From positions 77,483 to 141,482 of the forward strand of contig DJWO01000011.1 in NCBI GenBank assembly GCA_002441005.1: 64,000 nucleotides of DNA. Reading direction: 5' to 3'. Numbering within the stretch: position 1 is the stretch's first letter; every line of letters begins with the position of its first letter. Under the pieces are notes generated by a model that saw nothing but the letters and a program-made list of their open reading frames with translations, did no database searches and was not told the DNA's origin. The stretch comes from Candidatus Aminicenantes bacterium UBA6228 (GTDB taxonomy: Bacteria > Acidobacteriota > Aminicenantia > Aminicenantales > Saccharicenantaceae). Below, in pieces: positions 1-9,101 of this stretch. Both the position numbers and the translations under genes were made by a program.

Positions 1-1769
1 ATTGTTCCAGCAGGATAACTCTGGCCATGGTGGTTGAATGTCTTTTTAGCCCATTTTATTTTCCCTTTGGCCTTTAAGATGCGGTTCATGGCGGCAAAAG
101 AAGCGTTTTGGCTGTGGTTAAGAAGATAAGCGCCACTGCCAGAACCTTCCACTTTGGCTTGAAAGAAATCAAGTTCTTTGACTCTGGTCATTTTGACTTT
201 AAGCGGGGTATTGGCAGTTTTAACCTGCAAATTAAATTGATAAGGAAGAGTCCAGCCCATCATGTCATAGGCTTCGAGCGGAGCTCCTTCAAATTTTTTG
301 GTATCTACCAGCCCTTGCCAGAGGGCCGGATATTTTCTGAGATCTGGATAATGCTGTTCTTCCAGCATATTTTTGGCAAAAAGGCCGAAGGGCTGGCTGG
401 AGGGGATAAGAAAAGTTCCCCGGGGATAACTCACCCCATCACAGTTGAAATCTTCATCTGCCCGGTAAATATCTATGCCCAGGAGCATCAGCCGGTTTAA
501 AAGGACGCCCAGATTACCAGGATCGGACTGGCTGACTGGCAGTATCCAGCCATAGGGGGGCTCATGCTCAAAACGGTTGATGATGCCGGTGGCCATTTTG
601 TATTTATTAAACAGCAGTTCCTGCCGGTATTTAGCGGTAGTTTCCAGAACAGCTTTGGAGGCGGTCAGGCAATAATCAACTGCGTCCCGTAACCGCCACC
701 AGCCTCCCTTCCAGGGGCTGGGATAGAAAGCTGACATGGTGAGGTCCTGATATTCTGGAGGAAAATCGCGGACAGTGTAAAAACGCGGGGTGGCATAACG
801 GTAAAGAGCGGTTTCGGTTAGAATTGAAATTATATTATGGGAATCAACTACCTGAGTGACATAGCCTGGATACCAGGTATCAAAAACAATCCTGGAGATA
901 GCCCCATCCTTTTCCTCTGAATCGAAAGCTGCTCCCATGGCAGAACCAATCAGGTTCTGCCAGCGGACGATAAGCGGATGGACATTCGGATTGGTTGGTT
1001 CGGAACTCGGCGGCAGCCAGATTCTGGCCGGGAAAGGAGCTGTCTGATGATGGTTATAAAGAACAACCGGGTACCAGTCCTGATTAACCAGGCGGGAGAT
1101 GTTCTGAGTCTCTTTTAAATTGGCCACATAAGAGTCGCGGTTATTATCATGGCCACCATAGTAATGATATAGATAGGGAAGGGGAGAAACCTCAAAAGGA
1201 GTCCCCAGGTTTTTCTGGTACCAGTCAGCCACCATATTCATCCCATCAGGATTGGCAAACACCAGTAAACAAATGACTTCGTTTAGAATTTTTTTGGTCT
1301 GTTCATCTTCACCTGAAACCAGATCATAAGCTAACTGAACCAGATGCTGGGCCGGGGCGCATTCAGTGGCATGAAGGCCGCCGTCAATATAGACAATAGC
1401 CCGGCCCTCAGACGCCAGTCGCCAGGCTTCCTGCCTAGAAGTTGCCTGTCCCAGCGACAGCTTTTTGATGATGTCTTTATACTCCGCTAATCTAGCGAGG
1501 TTGCCTGGCGAGGAAATAATGGCATAATACATCGGCAGGCCAAGGGTGGTCTGGCCCATCTGTTCTAACTTGATCCGGTTTGAGACCGCAGCCAGTTGCT
1601 TTAAATAATCAATGGCTTGCCGATAATTAATTAAGTGATAATCAGCTCCGGCTTTAAAGCCCAGAATGTCTTCGGGTGCCGGAATAACTCCGGCGGTCAG
1701 CCAGGCTGGCAGGCCAGGGCCAAGAAGGGTTAAAGCTGACAGGATCAGCAGTGAACAGAACTTTTTCAT
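1..1769 (-). CDS. Exported M14-family zinc carboxypeptidase (3' end outside the window)
   Basis: The reading frame is open from the ATG at 1769 to the window edge (about 589 codons), so the C-terminus is missing. A hydrophobic N-terminal signal (KKFCSLLILSALTLLG, then a small-residue site) predicts export. About 125 residues in, GGLHATECAP supplies the HxxE zinc pair of M14 peptidases. A later LYNHHQTAP segment is the likely third zinc ligand, and ILTETALYRYATP fits the late conserved Glu region. It would remove C-terminal residues from peptides in the periplasm or outside. It lies 20 nt downstream of yraN on the same strand and may be read with cysS-yraN. Family is confident; substrate cannot be told from sequence. 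Confidence 0.85.
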   Translation of the reverse strand, partial: MKKFCSLLILSALTLLGPGLPAWLTAGVIPAPEDILGFKAGADYHLINYRQAIDYLKQLAAVSNRIKLEQMGQTTLGLPMYYAIISSPGNLARLAEYKDIIKKLSLGQATSRQEAWRLASEGRAIVYIDGGLHATECAPAQHLVQLAYDLVSGEDEQTKKILNEVICLLVFANPDGMNMVADWYQKNLGTPFEVSPLPYLYHYYGGHDNNRDSYVANLKETQNISRLVNQDWYPVVLYNHHQTAPFPARIWLPPSSEPTNPNVHPLIVRWQNLIGSAMGAAFDSEEKDGAISRIVFDTWYPGYVTQVVDSHNIISILTETALYRYATPRFYTVRDFPPEYQDLTMSAFYPSPWKGGWWRLRDAVDYCLTASKAVLETTAKYRQELLFNKYKMATGIINRFEHEPPYGWILPVSQSDPGNLGVLLNRLMLLGIDIYRADEDFNCDGVSYPRGTFLIPSSQPFGLFAKNMLEEQHYPDLRKYPALWQGLVDTKKFEGAPLEAYDMMGWTLPYQFNLQVKTANTPLKVKMTRVKELDFFQAKVEGSGSGAYLLNHSQNASFAAMNRILKAKGKIKWAKKTFNHHGQSYPAGT

Positions 1770-1789
1770 TTTATTTCTCCAGGCTTAAA

Positions 1790-2161
1790 TTAGTCGAAAG
1801 CATTCTCGAAATGTTCGATTTCCGGCTGGCCACTAGGACCAAAAAAAATACTGACCACGTCAAAACGGCAATCAATGTTATTCAGATTATTAAGGTAAAG
1901 ATAACCTTCAGCCGCCCGCCGGAGATGATATTTTTTTCTGGGGGTCAGGGCTTCTTCCGGCCAGCCAAAATCAGCTGAACTTCTGGTCTTAACTTCAACA
2001 AAAACCAGATAATCACCATCGCGGGCAATCAGGTCTATTTCGGTATGATGAAAATGAAACTGCCGCTCCAGGATTTGATAACCCTTTTTTTCAAGAAAGC
2101 TGGCCGCTACTTCTTCGCCCCAGTGGCCAAAAGGCAGCGAATCTATTTGATTTTTTTCCAC
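1790..2161 (-). CDS. yraN: YraN / UPF0102 family endonuclease-like protein
   Basis: This 123-residue protein has the UPF0102 pattern throughout: an N-terminal GEEVAASFLEKKGY helix, the TEIDLIARDGD strand and FVEVKTRSS, which together form the D...ExK-type core of Holliday-junction-resolvase-like nucleases. Length is normal for the family. The biochemical role of YraN is not settled, so a nuclease function is a fold-based inference. Its start overlaps the 3' end of cysS by 19 nt, implying translational coupling. Confidence 0.9.
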   Translation of the reverse strand: MEKNQIDSLPFGHWGEEVAASFLEKKGYQILERQFHFHHTEIDLIARDGDYLVFVEVKTRSSADFGWPEEALTPRKKYHLRRAAEGYLYLNNLNNIDCRFDVVSIFFGPSGQPEIEHFENAFD

Positions 2162-3537
2162 CTGACGCCTTCTTTAGTATCTTCCAGAACGAAACCTTGC
2201 TGCAGAAGTTCCTGACGGATAGAGTCAGCTAAGGCAAAATTCTTCTCCCGCCGGGCCTGCTCCCGTTGTTCTATTTTTGTCAGAATCCCGGCCGGCAGCT
2301 CTTCTTCCGATTCTTCGGGCAGAACCGCTAAAACCCTGTCCATTTCATAGATAGCACTCAAAACCTGGCTGGCTGCTTGAGGGCTGAGCTCATTTTTAGC
2401 CAGTCTGGAATTGGTTTCCCGGATAAGTTCAAACAGAGCAGCCAGGGCAGCCGAGATATTGAGATCATCGGCCAGGCTGTTCGTAAAGTCAGTCAAGGCA
2501 GCAGCAGCTAAAGACCCTGACTGTGGCTGGCTGACTTCGGTCAAGGGCTGATGTTCCAGCTCATAGACGAAATCAATTATTCTCTGCCGGGAAGCTTTGG
2601 CCTGGTCGAGACTGTCGAAGGTAAAATTCAGCATCTTGCGGTAGTGAGTGGACAGCAAAAAGAAACGCAGATCAACCGGATTAATATTCCTGGCCAGCAG
2701 GTCGCGCAGGGTATAGAAGTTTCCCTTTGATTTGGACATTTTTTCCCCGTCGACAACCAGGTGATGGCAGTGAAGCCAGTAGTTGACAAATTTCTGGCCG
2801 TAATAAGCTTCTGACTGGGCAATTTCATTTTCATGGTGAGGAAAAATGTTATCAATTCCGCCGCAGTGAATATCGAAGGTCGGTCCAAGGTAACGGGTAC
2901 TCATAGCCGAGCATTCGAGATGCCAGCCGGGGCGGCCGGCTCCAAATTCTGTTTCCCAGGAAGGTTCGTCCGGCCTGGCCTTTTTCCAGAGAACAAAATC
3001 GTAGACGCTTTCCTTTTCATATTCATCGGATTCTACCCGGACGCCGGCTTTCAATTCATCCTTATTTATTTTTGATAATTTCCCATAGTCGGGGAATTTA
3101 GCCAGGCTGAAATAAACCGAGCCGTCTTTGGGGTAGGCATAGCCTTTGGCCAGCAGGCCTTTAACCATTTTGACCATGTCCTCAATATGTTCGGTTGCCC
3201 GGGGATAATAGTTAGCGGGTAGGATTCTTAAGACCTTGATATCCTCAAAGAAGGCCTCAATATATTTTTTAGTATAGTCCTGGAGCGAGACTCCCAGGGC
3301 TTTAGCCCCCTTGATAGTTTTGTCATCAATATCGGTAATATTCATAACATGAGTTACCTTAAAGCCGGAGAGCAGCAAAAACCTCTTCAGCAAATCTTCG
3401 AAGATATAAGCCCGGTAATTACCGATGTGGGGATAATCATAAACAGTTGGACCGCAGGTATAAAGGCCAACCTGGCCGGACCGGACCGGCTTGAATTCCT
3501 CAACTCTTCCCGACAGAGTATTATAAAAGCGAATCAT
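2143..3537 (-). CDS. cysS: Cysteine--tRNA ligase
   Basis: Class I aminoacyl-tRNA synthetase charging tRNA-Cys in the cytoplasm (464 residues, normal length). Visible marks are the CGPTVYDYPHIGN segment (zinc Cys plus HIGH-type motif), the GGIDNIFPHHENEIAQ zinc-ligand region, KMSKSKGN (KMSKS loop), and a C-terminal DALR-like helical region ending in a small KEGVRWKK module. I start it at the ATG at 3537 because the protein then begins IRFYNTLSGR, the usual CysRS N-terminus; an in-frame upstream start at 3573 adds 12 unrelated hydrophobic residues. It overlaps yraN by 19 nt. Confidence 0.97.
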   Translation of the reverse strand: MIRFYNTLSGRVEEFKPVRSGQVGLYTCGPTVYDYPHIGNYRAYIFEDLLKRFLLLSGFKVTHVMNITDIDDKTIKGAKALGVSLQDYTKKYIEAFFEDIKVLRILPANYYPRATEHIEDMVKMVKGLLAKGYAYPKDGSVYFSLAKFPDYGKLSKINKDELKAGVRVESDEYEKESVYDFVLWKKARPDEPSWETEFGAGRPGWHLECSAMSTRYLGPTFDIHCGGIDNIFPHHENEIAQSEAYYGQKFVNYWLHCHHLVVDGEKMSKSKGNFYTLRDLLARNINPVDLRFFLLSTHYRKMLNFTFDSLDQAKASRQRIIDFVYELEHQPLTEVSQPQSGSLAAAALTDFTNSLADDLNISAALAALFELIRETNSRLAKNELSPQAASQVLSAIYEMDRVLAVLPEESEEELPAGILTKIEQREQARREKNFALADSIRQELLQQGFVLEDTKEGVRWKKIK

Positions 3538-3705
3538 GATGCTTATTATCGGCAAAGTGATAAATAGCGTCAATAGAAAGATTCAGCCGGTGCCTGATTA
3601 AAGACGAAATCATTTGACCTCTTTTCTCATTATATGACATAATATTGTTTAAATCCCCAGAGTAATATCTTTTAAAGGTCATTATAAAAAGAAAGGACTA
3701 ATCTC

Positions 3706-5028
3706 ATGAAAAACAACATTGGTATCAGGCGGGAGGATATCAGCCGCTATGAAAGGCGGGTACCCTTAATTCCGGCTCATATTAAGGACTTAATCAGGCA
3801 GCATGATTTAAACATCTATGTCCAGCCCTCAGCCATCAGAGTTTTTCCCGATAGCGAGTATCTGGCAGCCGGAGCTTTTGTTCAGGAAGATATCTGCCCG
3901 AGCCAGGTGGTTCTGGCTATTAAGGAAATTCCCCTCAGCAAACTTGAGCCAGGCAAAGCCTATGTCTTTTTTTCTCATACGATCAAGGGCCAGGCTCATA
4001 ATATGCCCATGTTAAAAAAGATTCTCGACCTGGGCGCTACACTTATTGACTATGAGAAGATGACCGATGAACAGGGCCGGAGAGTTTTGTTCTTTGGCAA
4101 CTATGCTGGTCAGGCCGGTCTGGTTGATTCACTCTGGGCCTACGGGCAAAGGCTGAAGACGCTGGGAGTCAGGACTCCCTTTCTTAAGCTCAGGCAGGCC
4201 ATTAATTACATCAACCTAACTGAACTCAAGGAAGATGTCAAGAACATAGGCAAAGAAATAGAAGCTAAAGGCCTACCGGCCGAAATTGGCCCTTTTATTA
4301 CCGGTTTCTTTGGTTATGGCCATGTTTCTGAAGGAGCTCAGGAGATATATGATTTGCTGCCGGCGGTCGAAATCAGTCCCTCTGAACTGGCGGAAACAGT
4401 AGAGAAGGGATATTTCTCGCTTCACCGGGTCTATAAGGTCGTTTTTAAAGAAGAGGATATGGTCAGGCCTGATGGCAATTTTTCTTTTGATCTAAATGAT
4501 TATTATCACCAACCGGAAAAGTATTATCCGGTGACCGACAATTATCTGCCCTATCTCAGTGTTCTAATTAATGCGATTTTCTGGACGCCCAGATATCCTA
4601 AATTTGTCACCAGAAAGTTTTTGGAAAATCTATACAGCGGCCAGGTTCAACCCAGGCTCCAGGTAATCGGTGATATCACCTGTGATATCAATGGTTCACT
4701 GGAATGCACCGTCAGGGCAACCGATTCGGAGCAGCCAGTCTATGTTTTTGATCCGGTTAGCGGCCAGACAATTGACGGCTTTGAAGGACGCGGGCCGGTA
4801 GTAATGGCTGTCTATAATTTGCCGGCCGAATTGCCGCTTGAGTCCTCAACTTATTTCAGCCAGCGGCTAAAAACCTATATTCCAGGTCTGGCCCGGGCTG
4901 ACTTTAATCAGACTTTTGAGCAAATCGAGCTTGACCCGGAGGTCAAAAGAGCGGTGATTGCTTACCGGGGTGAATTAACTCCTGGTTATCAATACTTGAA
5001 TGAATATTTAAAAGATTTAAAATCATAA
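3706..5028 (+). CDS. Lysine-ketoglutarate reductase-like protein (LKR half of the saccharopine pathway)
   Basis: This 440-residue protein aligns by eye with the lysine-ketoglutarate reductase half of eukaryotic aminoadipate semialdehyde synthase. Residues 1-130 form the alanine dehydrogenase/PNT N-terminal domain (GIRREDISRYERRVPL, then FFSHTIKGQAHNMPML). Later blocks are GYGHVSEGAQEI, LPYLSVLINAIFWTPRYP and GDITCDINGSLE, all typical of LKR. It would condense lysine with 2-oxoglutarate to saccharopine using NADPH. The next gene, 42 nt downstream, encodes saccharopine dehydrogenase, giving a split version of the bifunctional enzyme. Direction in vivo (degradation or synthesis) cannot be decided from sequence; degradation is more likely in a peptide-using organism. 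Confidence 0.85.
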   Translation: MKNNIGIRREDISRYERRVPLIPAHIKDLIRQHDLNIYVQPSAIRVFPDSEYLAAGAFVQEDICPSQVVLAIKEIPLSKLEPGKAYVFFSHTIKGQAHNMPMLKKILDLGATLIDYEKMTDEQGRRVLFFGNYAGQAGLVDSLWAYGQRLKTLGVRTPFLKLRQAINYINLTELKEDVKNIGKEIEAKGLPAEIGPFITGFFGYGHVSEGAQEIYDLLPAVEISPSELAETVEKGYFSLHRVYKVVFKEEDMVRPDGNFSFDLNDYYHQPEKYYPVTDNYLPYLSVLINAIFWTPRYPKFVTRKFLENLYSGQVQPRLQVIGDITCDINGSLECTVRATDSEQPVYVFDPVSGQTIDGFEGRGPVVMAVYNLPAELPLESSTYFSQRLKTYIPGLARADFNQTFEQIELDPEVKRAVIAYRGELTPGYQYLNEYLKDLKS

Positions 5029-5070
5029 AAGGGCTGAAAAGACTAAAAAGAAAGGAATAAAGGTAATCAC

Positions 5071-6393
5071 ATGAAAAAAGTTGGTGTACTTGGGGCCGGC
5101 CTGGTAGCCGGGCCGCTGGTCGAATATTTACTTAATCTGGGAGATGTAGAAGTTAAGGTTGCCGACCTGGACGAAGACAGGGCCAAGGAGTTAGTTGGCC
5201 GGCATCCCAGAGGCCGGGCCTCCCATCTTGATCTCAAGGATAAAGAGAAGGTCAAAGAGCTTCTGGCCGATGTTGAGGTGGTAGCCAGCATGGTGCCTTA
5301 TACCTTTCATCCCTATGTGGCCGGGATCTGCCTTGAACTGGGCAAGCATCTGGTTACAGCCAGCTATGTCAGTCCTGAGATGAGAAATTTCGATGGGCCA
5401 GCCAGGTCCAAAGGACTGGTTTTTCTGAATGAATGCGGTCTTGACCCAGGGATTGATCATATGGAGGCTATGCACTGCCTGGATAAGGCCAGAGCGGATG
5501 GAGCCCAGGTCCTGGGCTTTATTTCTTATTGCGGCGGCCTGCCAGCTCCCGAGGGCAGCGATAATCCTTTCGGCTATAAGTTTTCCTGGAGTCCGAGAGG
5601 TGTTTTGTTAGCCGGCCGGAATGAGGCCCGGTATTTAAAAGATGGCCAGGAAGTCGTCATCCCCCCGGATGTTCTCTTTGAACATTTCGAATTGGTTGAA
5701 ATTCCAGGGCTGGGTAAGTTTGAAGCTTATCCCAACCGGAATTCGGTTATTTACCGGGAAATCTATAATTTGCCTGAAGTCAAGACGATTTTGAGGGGAA
5801 CGCTCCGTTATCCAGGCTGGTGCTTCAAGCTGAAGAAAATAGCCGACCTTGGCCTGCTGGATATAAATGAAAGGGAATGGACGGCTAAAACTTATGCCGG
5901 CTGGCTGCAGGAATTACTGGGCCTTAAAGAAGATCAAAGCTTAAAAGAAGGCGTGGCCTTGCGCCTTGGACTTGATCCAGATTCAGAGACGATCAGGGCC
6001 TTTGACTGGCTGGGTTTATTCAGTTCCCGTCCGCTGCCTGCTCAGAAAAGTTCACCTCTTGATTTGCTGACCGCCATTATGTGGGACAAAATGCAGTATG
6101 GAAAAAATGAGCGGGATATGAATATCCTGCAGCATGAGCTATTAATCAAATACCAGACTGGGCGGCAGGAAAAATTAGTTTCAACTCTGATCGATTTTGG
6201 CCTGCCCGGCGGGCACAGTTCGATGTCCAGGCTGGTTGGCTTGCCGGTGGCCATCGCGGTTAAACTGATCATTCAAAATAAAATAAAAAGCCGGGGAGTT
6301 CTCATTCCGACCAGCTCAGAAATCTATGAACCGGTTCTGACTGAGTTGAAAGCTCTGGGCATTGATTTTAAGGAAGAAATACGGATAGTCTGA
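5071..6393 (+). CDS. Saccharopine dehydrogenase (glutamate-forming type)
   Basis: The protein (440 residues) opens with a Rossmann nucleotide-binding motif (GVLGAGLVAGPLVEYLL). It carries the saccharopine dehydrogenase signatures SMVPYTFHPYVA, NECGLDPGIDHMEAM, GTLRYPGWC and MSRLVGLPVAIAVK. It would oxidise saccharopine to aminoadipate semialdehyde and glutamate with NAD(P)+, the second step after the LKR-like protein encoded immediately upstream. A good ribosome site (AAAGGAATAA) precedes the ATG. The two genes form an operon that may extend to the MEMO-family gene 26 nt downstream. Confidence 0.92.
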   Translation: MKKVGVLGAGLVAGPLVEYLLNLGDVEVKVADLDEDRAKELVGRHPRGRASHLDLKDKEKVKELLADVEVVASMVPYTFHPYVAGICLELGKHLVTASYVSPEMRNFDGPARSKGLVFLNECGLDPGIDHMEAMHCLDKARADGAQVLGFISYCGGLPAPEGSDNPFGYKFSWSPRGVLLAGRNEARYLKDGQEVVIPPDVLFEHFELVEIPGLGKFEAYPNRNSVIYREIYNLPEVKTILRGTLRYPGWCFKLKKIADLGLLDINEREWTAKTYAGWLQELLGLKEDQSLKEGVALRLGLDPDSETIRAFDWLGLFSSRPLPAQKSSPLDLLTAIMWDKMQYGKNERDMNILQHELLIKYQTGRQEKLVSTLIDFGLPGGHSSMSRLVGLPVAIAVKLIIQNKIKSRGVLIPTSSEIYEPVLTELKALGIDFKEEIRIV

Positions 6394-6419
6394 ACTAATT
6401 TGAAAACGGGAGGGCAAAA

Positions 6420-7226
6420 ATGAAGAGGCAACCGTATGTAGCCGGCTATTTTTATCCTGACGAGCCCGGTCTGCTCAGAAGAACCATAGAATCTTTTCTG
6501 CCCCTTAGAATCAATAAAGCCAGAGCTTACGGGGCCATCTCGCCTCATGCCGGCTATGAATATTCCGGTCCGGTAGCGGCGGCCGTCTATTCCTCAGTGG
6601 ATGTTCCGGCTGATGTAGTTATACTTGGGCCGGCCCATCATCCTATCGAATCTGTCCTGGCTCTGGATGATAGTGATAGCTGGCAGACTCCGCTCGGTGA
6701 GGTTCCAATTAATCCGACCTTAACCCGGCTGATTTTAACCGGGGGCGAAATTGTTTTCAGTGATAGAGAAGCTCACCGGAAAGAACATTCGATTGAGGTC
6801 CAGGTTCCGTTCCTTCAGTATTTCCAGCCTGATTTGTCCATCGTTCCAATCCTGGTTTCCTATGAAGCCGATTATGAAAAACTGGAAGGACTGGGGCAGA
6901 CCCTGGCCAGAGCTATAAATAGCTATGGGCAAGATGTTCTGCTCGTGGCCAGTACCGACATGAGCCATTATATAAGTCAGGAGATGGCCGAAAAGCTTGA
7001 TTATAAAGCTATTTCTTTTATGCAAAAGCTTGATCCGCGAGGGCTCTTCCACCTGGTTACTTCCTATGGACTTACCATGTGCGGTTTCCAGCCGACAGCG
7101 GCGGTGATGGTGGCCGCTCAGGCCTTAGGGGCTAAGGAGGGACAGCTGGTTAAATACCAGACCTCGGGTGAACGGACTGGCGACTACCAACAAGTTGTGG
7201 GCTATGCCGGCTTGCTGCTCAAATAG
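6420..7226 (+). CDS. MEMO1-family protein (AmmeMemoRadiSam system protein B)
   Basis: Residues throughout match the MEMO family: YVAGYFYPDEPGLLRRTIESFL at the N-terminus (with the AISPHAGYEYSGPVAAAVY block), VILGPAHHP, HSIEVQVPFLQY, VASTDMSHY and CGFQPTAAVM. The His, Asp and Cys residues in these blocks form the dioxygenase-like metal site of the family. In many bacteria and archaea it is linked to an AMMECR1 protein and a radical SAM enzyme (AmmeMemoRadiSam); neither is visible in this window. Its biochemical role is unresolved. It follows the saccharopine pair by 26 nt with an SD (GGGAGGG) before the ATG. Confidence 0.88.
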   Translation: MKRQPYVAGYFYPDEPGLLRRTIESFLPLRINKARAYGAISPHAGYEYSGPVAAAVYSSVDVPADVVILGPAHHPIESVLALDDSDSWQTPLGEVPINPTLTRLILTGGEIVFSDREAHRKEHSIEVQVPFLQYFQPDLSIVPILVSYEADYEKLEGLGQTLARAINSYGQDVLLVASTDMSHYISQEMAEKLDYKAISFMQKLDPRGLFHLVTSYGLTMCGFQPTAAVMVAAQALGAKEGQLVKYQTSGERTGDYQQVVGYAGLLLK

Positions 7227-7254
7227 AAAATCCCTGGTTGGAAGCCCGGCCGGA

Positions 7255-7283
7255 TTGACAAAAACTGCCTTTTGGGGTAATAA
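7255..7283 (+). promoter_or_regulatory. Candidate sigma-70-type promoter of the hrcA operon
   Basis: TTGACA at 7255-7260 is followed after 17 nt by TAATAA at 7278-7283, 18 nt before the hrcA start. No CIRCE inverted repeat (TTAGCACTC / GAGTGCTAA) is visible between 7227 and 7300. Confidence 0.5.
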
Positions 7284-7300
7284 AATAACTAGTAACTGCC

Positions 7301-8362
7301 ATGTCCTATAAAAGGTTGGAAAATAAAGAGAAAATAGTTCTTAACCTGAGCATCGAACTCTATCTCCAGACAGGTAAAGCCGTCAGTTCTTCTTGCTTAG
7401 CCCAGAGAATGGATAATATTATCTCTTCAGCTACTATTCGCAATATCTTGGCCGAGCTGGAGAAAGAGAGCTACCTCTATCAACCTCACCCCTCGGCCGG
7501 AAGGATTCCCACCGATAAGGGCATCAGATTCTATGTCAATAACATCCTCGATTACACGCATCATGACTGGCAAGAAGAGGTCAAAATCGGTTCTGATGAT
7601 TTATTAGTCAATTCTGGCGGACTCGACAGATTGCTGCTTCAGGTCAGCCAGATCCTGGCCAGTAACTCGGATAATCTGGCTTTTGTCCTTTCTCCTCATA
7701 TTTCTCAGATAAATTTTAACCAGGTTAAATTAATCAAGCTTAAAGATAATAAAGTCATGATCGTTCTCTTCTCGACCTTTAATCTGGTTCAAACCGAAAT
7801 ATTCGCGACTAAAATCCTTTTCAGTCAGACTGAACTTGATCAGGCTGCCCAGTATATTAACCAGAACTTCAGGGGTAAGAATTTGTCCTTTGTCCGCGAT
7901 TATCTTTTCCGGGAATTACCCAAGCTTAAATTAAAATATGAAGATTTGATTGATAAGCTGATTCCCTTGCTTCGCAGTTATCCGTCTCCAGAAGAAGAGG
8001 AGAATAGAATATTTTTGCAGGGGACAGCCAGATTACTGGATAAAGCCGAATTATTTGATTTTCAAAAACTCAAATGTCTTTTCCAGAATTTAGAAGAAAA
8101 GGCTAATTTAGCCAGGTTGCTGTCAGATTTGATCAGCCTGGAAAGAGTCAGAGTTGTTCTCGGCTCAGAGCTAAAGATGCCGGAAATTGCCGATTGCTGT
8201 CTGATCCTGTCGCATTATGGAGACAGGCGCCAGGTCCTTGGATCCTTAGGCATTATCGGGCCAAAAAGGCTGCCCTATGAAAGAATAATTCCCTTAGTTG
8301 ACCAGGTGGCCAGGCATTTGACCAGCACGATTTCCAGTCTGGAAAGTGGTGTGGGGCGATGA
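7301..8362 (+). CDS. hrcA: Heat-inducible transcription repressor HrcA
   Basis: The 353-residue protein has the HrcA layout. Residues 1-80 are a winged helix (YLQTGKAVSSSCLA, then SSATIRNILAELEKESYLYQPHPSAGRIPTDKGIRFYV, quoted here as one family block), followed by a GAF-like dimerisation region and the C-terminal block GSLGIIGPKRLPYERIIPLV. It represses chaperone operons by binding CIRCE and is kept active by GroEL. It opens the hrcA-grpE-dnaK-dnaJ operon and its stop overlaps the grpE start in an ATGA. There is no obvious CIRCE in front of its own operon, so its operator here is unclear. Confidence 0.95.
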   Translation: MSYKRLENKEKIVLNLSIELYLQTGKAVSSSCLAQRMDNIISSATIRNILAELEKESYLYQPHPSAGRIPTDKGIRFYVNNILDYTHHDWQEEVKIGSDDLLVNSGGLDRLLLQVSQILASNSDNLAFVLSPHISQINFNQVKLIKLKDNKVMIVLFSTFNLVQTEIFATKILFSQTELDQAAQYINQNFRGKNLSFVRDYLFRELPKLKLKYEDLIDKLIPLLRSYPSPEEEENRIFLQGTARLLDKAELFDFQKLKCLFQNLEEKANLARLLSDLISLERVRVVLGSELKMPEIADCCLILSHYGDRRQVLGSLGIIGPKRLPYERIIPLVDQVARHLTSTISSLESGVGR

Positions 8363-9099
8363 GTAACAAAAAGGTTGAGATAAAAATTAAAACTGATAGC
8401 GGTCAGCCGGAAGGTAAAATTGAGGAGCTCAAAGAGGCAAGCGCCAATAAGATAGATCCCGGCCAGAACGACTCTAAAGATAAAAAGTCCGGTCAGGAAG
8501 AAATAGAATATCTTGAAGTCAAGCCCGAGGAGCAGGCTGCCGGGAAAGAATCAGAGCCAGCCACAGCCTCTAAGCTGGAAGAAACAGTTAGAGACCAGGA
8601 TAAGATTATCGCCAGATTAGAAAGCGAGCTGGAAGCTAAGGACCAGGAAATCTCAGAGCTCAAAGCCCAGGTCGAAGAACTGAAAGATAAATTTTTGAGG
8701 GTTCTGGCCGATATGGACAATTTGCGCAAGCGGACTGCCCGGGAAAAAGAAGAATTCAGACAATACGCCCTGACTGATATCTTTAAAGATCTTTTGCCCA
8801 TCATCGATAACTTTGAACGTGCCTTAAAAATCGCTGAAGAAACCGATGGTAAGACTTTTAAGGAAGGAATCGACCTGATCTACCGGATGCTCCTTAACTA
8901 CCTGGCCAGGCACGGAGTTAAGCCGATTGAACTACAGGATAACCGGTTTGATCCTTCTCTTCATCAGGCCCTGGCTTCAGAAGAATCTGAAGAGATAAGT
9001 GAGGCCCAGATCAAGGAAGAGTTGCAAAAAGGCTATTTAATTCACGAGAGATTACTGCGTCCAACGATGGTTAAAGTCCTGGTGCCTAAAAAGAACTGA
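8359..9099 (+). CDS. grpE: Nucleotide exchange factor GrpE
   Basis: GrpE dimer that drives ADP release from DnaK. Residues about 1-75 are a long charged, low-complexity extension, followed by a coiled coil (repeated LESELEAKDQEI type heptads, about 75-115). The GrpE core follows: FLRVLADMDNLRKRT, LLPIIDNFERAL, KFDPSLHQAL-like (RFDPSLHQALA) and the closing RPTMVKVLVPK beta domain. At 246 residues it is longer than the usual 180-200, mainly because of the acidic N-terminal extension. It overlaps hrcA by 4 nt and is separated from dnaK by 2 nt. Confidence 0.95.
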   Translation: MSNKKVEIKIKTDSGQPEGKIEELKEASANKIDPGQNDSKDKKSGQEEIEYLEVKPEEQAAGKESEPATASKLEETVRDQDKIIARLESELEAKDQEISELKAQVEELKDKFLRVLADMDNLRKRTAREKEEFRQYALTDIFKDLLPIIDNFERALKIAEETDGKTFKEGIDLIYRMLLNYLARHGVKPIELQDNRFDPSLHQALASEESEEISEAQIKEELQKGYLIHERLLRPTMVKVLVPKKN

Positions 9100-9101
9100 G
9101 T

